Assembly: GCA_026713105.1 (NCBI GenBank)
Contig: JAPOPC010000077.1
Location: 1 to 64,000 of the forward strand
DNA length: 64,000 bases
From: Acidimicrobiaceae bacterium
GTDB taxonomy: Bacteria > Actinomycetota > Acidimicrobiia > Acidimicrobiales > Poriferisodalaceae
Direction: 5' to 3'
Shown here: positions 1 to 8,689 of the stretch, piece after piece
Position numbering within the stretch: position 1 is the first letter of the stretch
Layout of the letters: every line of letters starts with the position of its first letter
Notes under the pieces: generated by a model
The model's input: the letters and a program-made list of their open reading frames with translations, nothing else
What the model was told of the DNA's origin: nothing
The model's database searches: none
Program-made: the position numbers and the translations under genes

Positions 1-728
1 GAACCGAACACCCAGCCGCTCAGCCCGCCGGAGCTCTTGGCCCGCACCCGCACCCGATACGGCGTGCCGTTCGACAAACTCGAGATCGCCTGCGACGCCG
101 CCGTGCCAGAACGCGTCACCGCCACCCAGCCCGCCGACGCCGCTCCCGTCGTCACCGCCGCACCATCAGCCACCGAACCGGCAGCCGCCGAGGTGTAATG
201 CACGTCATAGCCGGTCACCCCAGTCGAAGTCGACGCCGTCCACGACAACGACAACGCCGCGTTCCCCTCCGACACCGAAAGACCAGTCGGGGCGTTGAGC
301 GGCACCTGAGGAGTGACTGTCACCCAAGCCGAGGGGTCGCTAGCTTGATGAACATCCGTAGTGCCAGACCGACTCTGTGCAGTTACCAGAAGCCGATACG
401 CCTGACCGTTAGTCAAACCACTCGCAACATAAGAGTTGGTAAAGGCAGCCCTGTTGACCGTGGTGCCGCTGGGAGACGTACCAAACGTAACCACATACCT
501 GTTGGCGTTAGCGACAGCATCCCAAGTCAATGTCACCTGCCCGTTGCCGGCAGTCGCCTGTACGTTCGTCGGCGTCGCCAACTTGTGGGTCGCCCCAACA
601 GGCACAGCATCGATGACCAACAACGAACCCGCCAACGCCACCAGCGGCACGGCACGAAACCAACGGCCGCGGCCGCGCCGCAGATCAGCCCATCGCGGCG
701 AACCGCGGAACCACCGACCCGGCCTCAC
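1..728 (-). CDS. Secreted fibronectin type III protein, C-terminus cut by window edge
   Basis: The gene reads leftward off the window, so about the first 242 codons are present. I start it at the GTG at 728-726, which has a GGGGG run about seven bases upstream. An Arg-rich segment is then followed by the hydrophobic stretch AVPLVALAGSLLVIDAVP, a plausible Sec signal peptide (about residues 30-48). Two fibronectin III repeats follow (about 50-140 and 145-242), seen in TLTWDA...YVVTF with SGLTNGQAYRLLV and LSLSWTA...YDVHY with SLSNGTPYRVRVRA. Such repeats are usually spacers in extracellular adhesins or enzymes; the functional domain probably lies beyond the edge. A G10 tract lies about 40 bp upstream of the start and may affect expression. 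The secreted Fn3 assignment is firm, the exact start less so. Confidence 0.8.
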   Translation of the reverse strand, partial: MRPGRWFRGSPRWADLRRGRGRWFRAVPLVALAGSLLVIDAVPVGATHKLATPTNVQATAGNGQVTLTWDAVANANRYVVTFGTSPSGTTVNRAAFTNSYVASGLTNGQAYRLLVTAQSRSGTTDVHQASDPSAWVTVTPQVPLNAPTGLSVSEGNAALSLSWTASTSTGVTGYDVHYTSAAAGSVADGAAVTTGAASAGWVAVTRSGTAASQAISSLSNGTPYRVRVRAKSSGGLSGWVFG

Positions 729-766
729 GCCGAGCCCCCACAACAACCTGCGACAACACGAACTCC

Positions 767-776
767 GGGGGGGGGG
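767..776. repeat. G10 homopolymer upstream of the Fn3 gene
   Basis: Ten consecutive G (C10 on the coding strand of the leftward Fn3 gene), 39 bp before its GTG start. An open frame beginning upstream (ATG at 900 or 840) enters the tract. At ten bases it runs to a stop at 685. At nine or twelve it would join the Fn3 frame, and at eleven it hits a stop just before the GTG. The tract is therefore a candidate slippage site, but whether the upstream frame is translated is unknown. Confidence 0.75.
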
Positions 777-1113
777 TCACAGCCGCTCCCGAACCGTGGC
801 GCACCACACCTCCGTCGTTGCTGCTGGCACCGTGTCGCATTGGGCTTCCTCTCGAACCGACCGCCGTCCACCTTATGGCACGCGGTGCCGCCACACCCAA
901 CCCGCTGATTCAGTCTGACTGTGAGCGACAGGTCCTGAGCCTTGTCCGAGCAGCATCGGGCACGGTCGGCGGCCTCAGTCGGAGAGGCCTCGGTGCGGGC
1001 ATTGACCGCGTCGGCCGTGCGTGCTGTTGATCGGCCGGCTGACAGGCGGTATGCACGCCGGGGCTGGCATCACGTCGACTGCATCGCATTCCGTAGCGGC
1101 TGCGCGAGTTTGT

Positions 1114-1148
1114 GAGTTGTGTGTTTGTGCGACACAAACGCACAACTC
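1114..1148. promoter_or_regulatory. 16-bp near-perfect palindrome before the ATPase
   Basis: Arms at 1114-1129 and 1133-1148 (GAGTTGTGTGTTTGTG against CACAAACGCACAACTC) match at 15 of 16 positions around a 3-base loop. The element ends 16 bp before the GTG of the ATPase at 1165, and an actinobacterial-type -10 candidate TAGCCT sits at 1152-1157. The position suits an operator for a dimeric repressor better than a terminator, since no T-run follows. The rest of the 729-1164 gap holds only the G10 tract and no gene I can support. Confidence 0.55.
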
Positions 1149-1164
1149 TGCTAGCCTGGTGCCC

Positions 1165-2430
1165 GTGAGCAGTCCGTTCACGCCCGATTTCGGCACGTCG
1201 CCGGCGTTTCTCGCTGGCAGGACGGCGCTGGTGGAGGCGTGGAAGGCCGCACTGCGAAACCCGAGGGACAGGCTGCGCATGGCTCTGTTGCTGAGCCCGC
1301 GGGGAACCGGCAAGACCGTGATGCTCAACGAGATCGAGGACCTCGCCACCGGGCTGGGAATGCTGGTCGTCGCGGTCGACACGAGCACTGCCGGAGTTGG
1401 CGAACGCATCGCAGAGCAGATCGAGACGGCCCGAGAGATCGGCGCAGGTGCGGCAGACGTGCTGCGGCAACCGCAGACAGAAACGACCAAGTCAGCCCGG
1501 CTCAGTCTCGGATTCGCCTCGCTCGGATGGTCTGCTGCGACGCCTGTCGAGCCGCAATGGAGCCTGCGCAGAATGCTCACGCATCTCGCCTCAGCCTCGT
1601 CGGCGCACAACAGCGCCATGCTGCTCAGCGTGGACGAACTGCACGCAGCCGACCGCGACGAGGCACGGAGGCTCGCCGCAGACGTCCAGCATGTCGCCAA
1701 ACGCGAGAACCTGCCGCTTTGCTTCGCTGGTGCAGCGCTGCCGTTCTTCCGCGGTGCGATGCGCTCCGACCGCAAGCTCTCCTTCTTCAACAGATGCGCC
1801 AAGCCGACTCTGGCGAGCATCAGCCGCGCAGACGCAGCCGGCTTCTACAGGCACATGATCGCCGCGGCGAACGGGACCGTCACCGACGAGGCCGTCGACG
1901 CAATGGCAACCGCGTGCGGCGGCAACGCCTACAAGATGCAGCACATCGGCCACAGCGCATGGCTCGCCGCGGGCGCCCCCCGACGCGAGATCGGCGCGGA
2001 TGCCGCCCGCGATGCCATCGACGCCGCGAACCGGATCGTGTACGAGGACGTGTTCAGGCCCCTCTGGGAAGACCTGACGCCCCCGGAGCGGCGATGCCTG
2101 GAGCTGCTCGCCGGCAGTGCAGATCCGCTGCACGTCGCTGAACTCGCGGCCATCGAAGCCGACCCAGACGGCTTGACTGCCGTGCTGGACAGCCTCGTCG
2201 ACTCCGGCTGCGTCACCTATGACCATTCCTCAGGCGCTGTCACCCTCGGGCATCTCGGAGATCGCGAATCGATCGCCGAGGCAGCCTCAGTGAGCCGCCA
2301 TCTGCAAAACGCCGACATCGCAGCACGGCCGCTGAGTTCCCACCCGGTGTGCGGCCGGCCGATGCAACGCGTGACCGGCCGCTGCGTGCTGCCGCTCGGG
2401 CACGCAGGACGCTGCCGCTCCAAGCGTTAG
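1165..2430 (+). CDS. AAA ATPase (ATP-binding protein)
   Basis: A 421-residue P-loop ATPase. Walker A is SPRGTGKT at about residues 44-51, and Walker B is LLSVDE near 153-158. The protein opens with a short segment containing FLAGRTALVEAW, as in Orc/Cdc6-like AAA_16 proteins that bind ATP and remodel protein or DNA partners. The C-terminal part resembles a winged-helix region (PPERRCLELLAG) and ends in a short Cys-containing tail (CGRP...GRC...GRC). I chose the GTG at 1165 because the upstream in-frame extension crosses the palindrome at 1114-1148 and has no family resemblance. No toxin or restriction partner lies beside it. The substrate is unknown; it could be a regulatory STAND-like ATPase or part of a defence locus. 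Confidence 0.75.
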   Translation: MSSPFTPDFGTSPAFLAGRTALVEAWKAALRNPRDRLRMALLLSPRGTGKTVMLNEIEDLATGLGMLVVAVDTSTAGVGERIAEQIETAREIGAGAADVLRQPQTETTKSARLSLGFASLGWSAATPVEPQWSLRRMLTHLASASSAHNSAMLLSVDELHAADRDEARRLAADVQHVAKRENLPLCFAGAALPFFRGAMRSDRKLSFFNRCAKPTLASISRADAAGFYRHMIAAANGTVTDEAVDAMATACGGNAYKMQHIGHSAWLAAGAPRREIGADAARDAIDAANRIVYEDVFRPLWEDLTPPERRCLELLAGSADPLHVAELAAIEADPDGLTAVLDSLVDSGCVTYDHSSGAVTLGHLGDRESIAEAASVSRHLQNADIAARPLSSHPVCGRPMQRVTGRCVLPLGHAGRCRSKR

Positions 2431-2515
2431 CGCTGCACCACGATGTGAACACGGCCTCAGACCCGATTGCGCCGCCATCTCAGATGCTGACCCGACATCA
2501 CGCCCTCCAGTTCGA

Positions 2516-2653
2516 ATGAGCCGACCGCGGATGCGCACACCGACCGAGTCATCAGCGCAGGACAAGACGAATCGCGACGGATTCGCATCGATGGCGATTC
2601 TCGCGTTGACCATCGTGTTCATCGTCTCGATCATCGTGTTCGCGATTGCCTAG
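2516..2653 (+). CDS. Small single-pass membrane protein (45 aa)
   Basis: A 45-codon frame from ATG 2516 to TAG 2651-2653. It has a polar, Arg-rich N-terminal half and a C-terminal hydrophobic helix of about 20 residues (MAILALTIVFIVSIIVFAIA). It is the only plausible coding content in the 298-bp gap between the ATPase and the hydrolase. No strong Shine-Dalgarno is visible and I recognise no family. The charged tail followed by a terminal helix suggests a small inner-membrane peptide with its N-terminus in the cytoplasm. Support is the clean charge/hydrophobicity layout; a chance frame remains possible. Confidence 0.45.
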   Translation: MSRPRMRTPTESSAQDKTNRDGFASMAILALTIVFIVSIIVFAIA

Positions 2654-2728
2654 ATGGTCATCTAGTGCTGCGTCTTTGACCGGGGTGCGAATGACGGCGC
2701 GGGTACGGGAGCATTAGGTTCGTCGCCT

Positions 2729-3628
2729 ATGGCTCACGGGGAGGTTCCTCAGCCGCACGATGCTCTGCACGTGGCGGCGGCGGATGGCGTGACGCTGAGT
2801 GTGCGCAGACACGGCAGCCCGGTCAGCCCATGCCGGGTGCTGATGAGTCATGGGATCGGGTTGGCAGCAAATGCGTACTTCCCTTTCTGGTCGCAGTTCA
2901 CCGAGCGGTTCGATGTCGTTGTGTACGACATGCGCTGTCACGGGCACAGCGACGTCGGCCCGCTGGACACCCTCAACGTGCCCACGCTTGTCGACGACAG
3001 TCGGCTGGTGCTCAAGGCTGTCCAGCGAGCCTGGGGCACGAAGCCCACTGTGGGCGTTCTGCACTCGCTCGGCGCCGTTGTCGGCCTGCTGCACGCAGTG
3101 CAGGAAGCCGACTTCGCCGGATTGGTGCTGTTCGATCCGCCTGTGTGGCCGACTGACGGGATGCCGGGCGATATGGAGGCGCGGGTGCAGCGAACAGCGA
3201 AGATGGCGCGTCGGCGCCGTGACAGGTTCGAACATCCCGGCCAGCTCGCGGAGGCGTTGGCAGGGGCCCCTCCGTTCCGGCTGGTTCCGCGGTCGACTCT
3301 CGAACTGATTGCCTGCTCGACGTTGGTTGAGGAGGGTGACGAATGGCGTCTGCGCTGCCCGCCTGCGCACGAGGCTCGTCTCGCCGAATGGACGTTTGGG
3401 TTCACGATGCAGCTGCCCGACGTCATCGGCTCACTTCCGATCCCGGTCAAAGTGATCGGTGCCGACCCGACCGTTCCGTTCTCATTCCTGCCGACGATCG
3501 ACATGAGCGACCTGATCACCATCGGCTATGACTTCGTTCCCGATCACTCGCACTTCCTGCAGTTCGAGAACCCGACGCTGACCTCGTCTTTGGTGGCGGA
3601 CTTCTTGGAGTCTCTGGAACTGGCCTGA
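2729..3628 (+). CDS. Alpha/beta-fold hydrolase
   Basis: A 299-residue alpha/beta hydrolase. The oxyanion segment SHGIGLAAN lies near residue 41 and YDMRCHGHSD, typical of the strand-4 region of this fold, near 70. The nucleophile elbow is LHSLGA near 115 (the usual first Gly is replaced by Leu), and the catalytic His is probably in PDHSHFLQFE near 275. Reaction class: ester, lactone or C-C bond hydrolysis of a small metabolite in the cytoplasm; the substrate cannot be read from sequence. It stands alone on the plus strand between a small membrane protein and a convergent CoA-transferase. Confidence 0.85.
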   Translation: MAHGEVPQPHDALHVAAADGVTLSVRRHGSPVSPCRVLMSHGIGLAANAYFPFWSQFTERFDVVVYDMRCHGHSDVGPLDTLNVPTLVDDSRLVLKAVQRAWGTKPTVGVLHSLGAVVGLLHAVQEADFAGLVLFDPPVWPTDGMPGDMEARVQRTAKMARRRRDRFEHPGQLAEALAGAPPFRLVPRSTLELIACSTLVEEGDEWRLRCPPAHEARLAEWTFGFTMQLPDVIGSLPIPVKVIGADPTVPFSFLPTIDMSDLITIGYDFVPDHSHFLQFENPTLTSSLVADFLESLELA

Positions 3629-3683
3629 CTCGGTTGTAGGTCCCGGCGTTGTCTCTGACCTGGCGCTGTTGACGTCGGCCCGG

Positions 3684-6140
3684 TCATTCGAGCACCTCGG
3701 CGGCAGCCAGATCGGCGATCTGATCGGCGTTGTAGCCGAGGAATTCGCTCAGCACCTCATAGTTGTCCTCGCCGAGGCAGGGACCGCCGCGCCGCACAGC
3801 CGCCGGCGTCGCTGACATGCGTGTCCGGCAGTTGTGTGTCCACATCGTCCCGCGGTAGCTGTGAGGGACTTCGAGGTGGTGTTGACGAGCGATGAGTTGT
3901 GGGTCGTCGCAGCAGCCCTGGGCGTCGTGGACGGGATAGGCGTCTATACCGCGCTGCTGAAGTTCCTCGGCCGCCTGCTCGTTGCTTCGTGTCGAGGTCC
4001 ATGCAGCGATTGCGGATTCGATCTCCGGCGCGCGTTCCCGGCGTGCGGCTTGGTTCCAGCTTGCGCTGGCGCTGTCGACGAGGCCGATGACGTCTGCGAG
4101 TGAGGGCCACATGTCGTCTGTGCACGCGATCGCGACCCACCGGTCGTCGCCGTCGCTGGGGAACACACCGTGGGGGCTCATGTGGGGGTCTTCATTGCCG
4201 CAGCGGTGAAGATCGCGGCCGTTGATCGATGCGTCAAGGATTGCGGGCGCGAGGAAGTGCAGAGCTGCTTCGGTCTGTGACAGGTCGATGTAGCAGCCGG
4301 CACCTGTCCGATCGCGACGTTCGACCGCCGCCATCAGAGCCACCACCGCGATTCGCGGCGCCAGGAAGTCGGTGTAGGGGCCGAATGGTCCGGCCGGGTT
4401 GCGGTCCTGCCAGCCGGTGATCTCATAGAAGCCGGCAATGGCCGCCGCCATGAAGCCGAAGCCGGCCAGACGTGAATGCGGGCCGGTCTGGCCGAGGAGT
4501 GAGCTTGACAGCATGATCAGCTTCGGGTTGATGGCCCTCAGTTCGTCATACCCGAAGCCCATGCGGGCAGCGGTGCCAGGCGCCCACGATTCGGTCACGA
4601 TGTCAGCCCATCGAACGAGGTCCTCGACGACCCCGCGAGACTCCGGCTTGCTCAAATCCAAGCTGAGGCTGCGCTTGCCCGCGTTGTACACGCCGTAGAC
4701 GACGCTGTTGTCGGGGTGCGCTTCCTCGTCCACGAATGGGCTCACGGTGCGTGCGGTATCGGGTCGATCCGATGTCTCCACCTTCACGACGGTCGCGCCG
4801 TAGTCGGCGAGGACCCGAACTGCCGTCGGCGCGGCAATGACCCACGAGAACTCCAGGACCTTCAGGCCTGAGAGCGGCAGCGATGTTGTATCTGGCGCCA
4901 GGAGATCGGATGCGGCGCCGCCGCTTTGGGCTGAAGCCGCGGCTGCGCACGGCTGCCGGTTCGTGTCGACGGCATCGTCGTGGCTGCCGAGTCGGGGAAC
5001 AACAGCCCTCGGCCTCGGGGCATCGTCGCGGATATGCACCAGTGGGCCGCACGAGCGTGCGGCAATCCCGTCTGAGAGCTCAGCGTCCCACCAGAAGCCG
5101 CGAGCGGCCAAGTGCTCGTTGGCCAGCAGCTCGAGCACACGGGCTGACGGCGTGACGAGGATGCTCCGGCTGAAGGCGGCCTCCCACAGCTCAGATCGTG
5201 TCTTGGATGCGAGAAACCGGGCGTGCACCGAGAAGGCTTTGTGCACAATGTCGAGCGATCGTCGGCCGTCCAGGAGATCGACGCCGAGTGTTTCCCAATC
5301 GACTGCCTGCAACTCCTCGTCGGCGAATCCTTCCTCGGCTTCCCACTCCACCAGCCGGCGAGTGAACGGCGCCAGGGCGGCGCCCATAAGAGCAACGCAG
5401 ATCGTGTTGCCGTCCGCGCACGGGAACAGCATCGGGATGTCGATGCCGCCGAGACTGAACCCGCCTGCAATACGGCCGACAGGGCGCGCATTGACCCGCG
5501 GCGACAGATTCTGCGGCTGACCGTGGGTCATGGATTCCGTCGCCGAGACGTCGATGTGCTGGCCGTTGCCGCTGCGCCCGGCGTAGCGGAGTGCGATGAG
5601 CACGGCTCCAGCGGCGTCGCCCGCTGCCTGCAAGAAGCTCTGCGGAACGCCCGAGACGCGGACCGGGGCGCGGTCGGCGTCGCCGGTGGCGTGAAGGAAT
5701 CCGCTGCCCGCAGCCGCGGTGAGATCCGAGCCCGACCAGCCGCTGCGTGGTCCGGTCGATCCGTAGGGAGTGATGGACGCATGCACGAGGGCGGGATTGA
5801 CGCGAGCAAGATCTTCGTAGCTCAGGCCGAGTGACGCGAGATGGCCGACGGGCGCGTCATCGATGAGCGCGTCCGCCCCTGCAACCAGCTCCAGGAAGCG
5901 TTGGCGCCCGCTTTCGGTGAGCAGATCCGCGATGACGCTGTGCTTGCCTTGGTTGTACGCCCAGTGGCGCAAAGAGCGTTCGCGGCCCGGATTGTCGTCG
6001 ACGAACGGGCCAAGGTGGCGGCTGCGCACGCCGTGGGGTGGCTCGACGGCGATGACCTCTGCGCCGAAGCGGGCGAGCAGGTAGCCCGCGAACTGACTGA
6101 GCCCATTGCAGAGATCCAGTACCCGGTAGTGCTCCAGCAT
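3684..6140 (-). CDS. Double-domain CaiB/BaiF (family III) CoA-transferase
   Basis: An 818-residue protein made of two family III CoA-transferase modules. The first starts at MLEHYRVLDLCNG (about 1-395) and the second at LSGLKVLEFSWV (about 430-818). Family III enzymes normally have about 400 residues and work as interlocked dimers, so this looks like a covalent dimer. Each half has its own CaiB strand-turn (GNGQHIDVSATES and GAGCYIDLSQTEA). These enzymes move CoA between carboxylic acids during catabolism of carnitine, bile acids, aromatics or oxalate. I start at ATG 6140, with an AGGGGG motif about 10 bases upstream, and reject the longer frame. A P450 lies 97 bp upstream on the same strand, suggesting a shared transcript. 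Substrates are unknown. Confidence 0.88.
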   Translation of the reverse strand: MLEHYRVLDLCNGLSQFAGYLLARFGAEVIAVEPPHGVRSRHLGPFVDDNPGRERSLRHWAYNQGKHSVIADLLTESGRQRFLELVAGADALIDDAPVGHLASLGLSYEDLARVNPALVHASITPYGSTGPRSGWSGSDLTAAAGSGFLHATGDADRAPVRVSGVPQSFLQAAGDAAGAVLIALRYAGRSGNGQHIDVSATESMTHGQPQNLSPRVNARPVGRIAGGFSLGGIDIPMLFPCADGNTICVALMGAALAPFTRRLVEWEAEEGFADEELQAVDWETLGVDLLDGRRSLDIVHKAFSVHARFLASKTRSELWEAAFSRSILVTPSARVLELLANEHLAARGFWWDAELSDGIAARSCGPLVHIRDDAPRPRAVVPRLGSHDDAVDTNRQPCAAAASAQSGGAASDLLAPDTTSLPLSGLKVLEFSWVIAAPTAVRVLADYGATVVKVETSDRPDTARTVSPFVDEEAHPDNSVVYGVYNAGKRSLSLDLSKPESRGVVEDLVRWADIVTESWAPGTAARMGFGYDELRAINPKLIMLSSSLLGQTGPHSRLAGFGFMAAAIAGFYEITGWQDRNPAGPFGPYTDFLAPRIAVVALMAAVERRDRTGAGCYIDLSQTEAALHFLAPAILDASINGRDLHRCGNEDPHMSPHGVFPSDGDDRWVAIACTDDMWPSLADVIGLVDSASASWNQAARRERAPEIESAIAAWTSTRSNEQAAEELQQRGIDAYPVHDAQGCCDDPQLIARQHHLEVPHSYRGTMWTHNCRTRMSATPAAVRRGGPCLGEDNYEVLSEFLGYNADQIADLAAAEVLE

Positions 6141-6237
6141 GCGGTGATACCCCCTGCGGCTGCGCATATCTCGGCTGCTCCCCCATTCTTCCGCGCTCGA
6201 TGAGCAGGGGCCTCGAGCGCGGGTTGCGAGGGAAGAC

Positions 6238-7461
6238 TCAGCCGGTGATGCGAATTGGCACGCTGCGAGGTCCCCGCACAGGTCCGGAGGTCCACGAGAT
6301 CTCATCGGGATCCGCGGCGAGCTCGAAGCTGGGGTAGCGCTGCAACCAGGCGGTGAGGGCAACGCGCAACTCCATGCGGGCCAGATTCGAGCCCATGCAG
6401 CGGTGCACGCCCACCCCGAATGCCACATGACGGTTGTTCTCGCGGTCCAGGGTCACCTCATCGGGATTCTCGAACTGCGCGGCGTCACGATTGGCCGACG
6501 GATACGAGCCGAAGACCCTGCGGCCGGCGCTCACCGGGCATCCGGCGATCTCTGCGTCCTCGGTGATGAGTCGAGTGATGCTCACGGGGCTGTAGAAGCG
6601 CAGGAGTTCCTCGACTGCGGAGGGCACGAGGCTCATGTCACTGACGAGTCGTTCCCGATCGCCGGGATGGGTGGCCAGGTGATAGAGCATCGAGCCGAGC
6701 GACGACCATGTGGTGTCGATGCCGCCGAGCATCAGCACAAACAGCGTTCCGATGCGCTCGAAGTCGCTGAGATGACGGGTAGACCCGTCTGCCAGGTTGA
6801 CCTGTGCGCGCAGCATGGTGGTGATGAGGTCATCAGGAGCATCCGCGCCCAGTTCCGCTCGCTCGCGCAGCTGACCGGCGAAGAACTGCTGAACCTCACG
6901 CGTCGCAGTACGCGCCACGTCGAGATCGGACAGGCCGTCCTTGAGCATCGCGTCGACCCAGCCCCGAAATGTCGGACCCATGTCCGTCGACACGCCGAAC
7001 AGGCGGCTCATCACCTCCGCCGGCAGCAGTTGGGCATAGTCGATGGCGCCGTCGACGAACTCGCGTCCCGCGCATGCATCGAGAAAGCGGTTCGCCATCG
7101 CGACGACGACGGGTTCGAACTCGTCGGTAGCGCGTGGGCTGAACGACGGCAGCAGTGCTCGGCGGATCGGGCCGTGCTCGGGTGGGTCCAGTGTGATCGG
7201 CGGCGTCTGAAGCCGGATGTCGTCGGGGTGGTTGTCGTTGAGGATCATGACGCGGCTGGAGTAGGTGCGTGTGTCCCAGGCAGTCTCGACGACGTCGGCG
7301 TACCTGCTGACGAGGTAGGCGCCATGAAACCGCTCCGTCGTGGCGACGGGGCAGCGAGCGCGAAGATCAGCGAGGATTTCGGGCCCCCGGGCGCCCCACT
7401 GCTCGTCCAGGTGGTCGAAGTCGGTCGTCCAATCCGCGACCGCCGGCCGATTCTGTGTCAC
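6238..7461 (-). CDS. Cytochrome P450
   Basis: A 407-residue soluble bacterial P450. The I-helix oxygen-activation motif reads MLGGIDTTWSS, the K-helix ExxR is EELLR, and the haem-binding loop is FGVGVHRCMGSNLAR with the Cys ligand in HRC. It hydroxylates or otherwise monooxygenates an organic substrate using electrons from ferredoxin and a reductase, neither of which is nearby. I start at GTG 7461 because AGAGGGG lies five bases before it; a longer ATG start at 7491 is possible. It is divergent from the reductase-like gene at 7530 and upstream of the double CoA-transferase, so it may oxidise a side chain before CoA activation. Confidence 0.9.
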   Translation of the reverse strand: MTQNRPAVADWTTDFDHLDEQWGARGPEILADLRARCPVATTERFHGAYLVSRYADVVETAWDTRTYSSRVMILNDNHPDDIRLQTPPITLDPPEHGPIRRALLPSFSPRATDEFEPVVVAMANRFLDACAGREFVDGAIDYAQLLPAEVMSRLFGVSTDMGPTFRGWVDAMLKDGLSDLDVARTATREVQQFFAGQLRERAELGADAPDDLITTMLRAQVNLADGSTRHLSDFERIGTLFVLMLGGIDTTWSSLGSMLYHLATHPGDRERLVSDMSLVPSAVEELLRFYSPVSITRLITEDAEIAGCPVSAGRRVFGSYPSANRDAAQFENPDEVTLDRENNRHVAFGVGVHRCMGSNLARMELRVALTAWLQRYPSFELAADPDEISWTSGPVRGPRSVPIRITG

Positions 7462-7529
7462 GCGATCCCCTCTTGACTCTTCGGCGCGCATGGCCGTTGC
7501 GGGAGCATTGGATTCGTTACCTTGAGCGA

Positions 7530-8633
7530 ATGGCAGACACAGCCTTGGTCATTGGAGGCACGGGTCCGACGGGACCCAGCGTAGTGAGCGGCTTGTTGGA
7601 GCGCGGCTACGACACAAAGATCCTGCACACGGGCCGCCATGAAGTCGACACGATCCCATCGAGCGTCGAGCACATTCACACCAACCCATTTCGCGTCGCC
7701 GAGGTGGAAGCTGCTCTCGGCTCGGCCACCTTCGACATCGTCTACGCCATGTACGGGCGCCTGCGCGACCTGGCTCCGTACTTCGTCGGAAGATGCGGGC
7801 AGTTCGTGGCTGTCGGCGGCGTGCCGGTGTACAAGGGCCTAGCCGAGCCTCATCTTCTGTGGCCGCCGGGTCTGCTCGCACCCGTTCGCGAGACCGCCGA
7901 GCGTGCCGTCGACCACCCCAATGAGGCCGTCGTCAAGATGGTCGCAACCGAGAACACGGTCTTCGAACACCATCCCGACGCCACGATGTTCCGCTACCCG
8001 CTCATCTATGGGCCGCGCCAGATTGCGCCTCGCGAGTGGCTCGTCGTGCGGCGGATCATCGACGGGCGTCGCCGGGTCATCGTCGCCGACGGCGGCCTCA
8101 CATTGCGTGCCGCTGCATTCGGCCCGAACGCCGGGCATGCCCTGTGCCTGGCGGCTGACCATCCAGCCGCTGCTGCAGGCAAGGCATTCAACGTCAGCGA
8201 CGAACACGTCCTCACAGCGCGTCAAACCATCGAGGTCATCGCCTCGGCGCTGGGGGTTGAGCTCGACATTGTGAGCCTGCCGGCCGAACTGGCAACTCCT
8301 GCTCGTCCGTTCCTGAACGTCGAGCACACCCAGCACCAGATGAGCATTCCGGACCGGCTGATGGCTGAACTCAGCTACCGCGATGTCGTCCCATCTGTCG
8401 AAGCCATCGGCCGCACGGCCAGGTACCTGTTCGACAACCCCATCGAGCGGGGCAGTGACACCGAGATGCGATTGCAAGACCCGTTCGACTACGAGGCCGA
8501 AGACGCCATCATCGGGGCATACCAGTCCGCTGTCGGCGCCGCGGCCGAGCGAGCTGCTGCGTTTGACCCGGACTTTCGCTATCCGTATGCGCCCGGCTCA
8601 GACGGCTGGCGTCTCGTCGCAGCGAAGAATTGA
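7530..8633 (+). CDS. NAD(P)-dependent epimerase/reductase-like protein
   Basis: A 367-residue extended short-chain dehydrogenase/epimerase fold protein. It begins with the dinucleotide-binding turn GGTGPTGPSV at residues 8-17. Later segments include FDIVYAMYG and FRYPLIYGPRQ, but the usual YxxxK active-site pair is not clear, so the reaction is uncertain (reductase, epimerase or isomerase). Start at ATG 7530. It is divergent from the P450, and the 68-bp shared region probably carries both promoters. It may modify a product of the P450/CoA-transferase unit. Confidence 0.78.
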   Translation: MADTALVIGGTGPTGPSVVSGLLERGYDTKILHTGRHEVDTIPSSVEHIHTNPFRVAEVEAALGSATFDIVYAMYGRLRDLAPYFVGRCGQFVAVGGVPVYKGLAEPHLLWPPGLLAPVRETAERAVDHPNEAVVKMVATENTVFEHHPDATMFRYPLIYGPRQIAPREWLVVRRIIDGRRRVIVADGGLTLRAAAFGPNAGHALCLAADHPAAAAGKAFNVSDEHVLTARQTIEVIASALGVELDIVSLPAELATPARPFLNVEHTQHQMSIPDRLMAELSYRDVVPSVEAIGRTARYLFDNPIERGSDTEMRLQDPFDYEAEDAIIGAYQSAVGAAAERAAAFDPDFRYPYAPGSDGWRLVAAKN

Positions 8634-8689
8634 ACCCGCAGCAACAAGCATCTCCGTCATCGGCTCAGCGATCTGCGGCATCAGCGGCT

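Noticed and set aside
198-918. Long plus-strand frames over the first 900 bp
   Set aside because: They are antisense to the Fn3 gene, whose strand pattern is clear; they have Arg/Pro-rich composition and no domain.
910-1820. Minus-strand frames of 186 and 281 codons
   Set aside because: They overlap the AAA ATPase and its upstream palindrome in the opposite direction; composition is that of GC-driven antisense frames.
6403-7476. 357-codon plus-strand frame
   Set aside because: Antisense to the P450, whose motifs are unambiguous.
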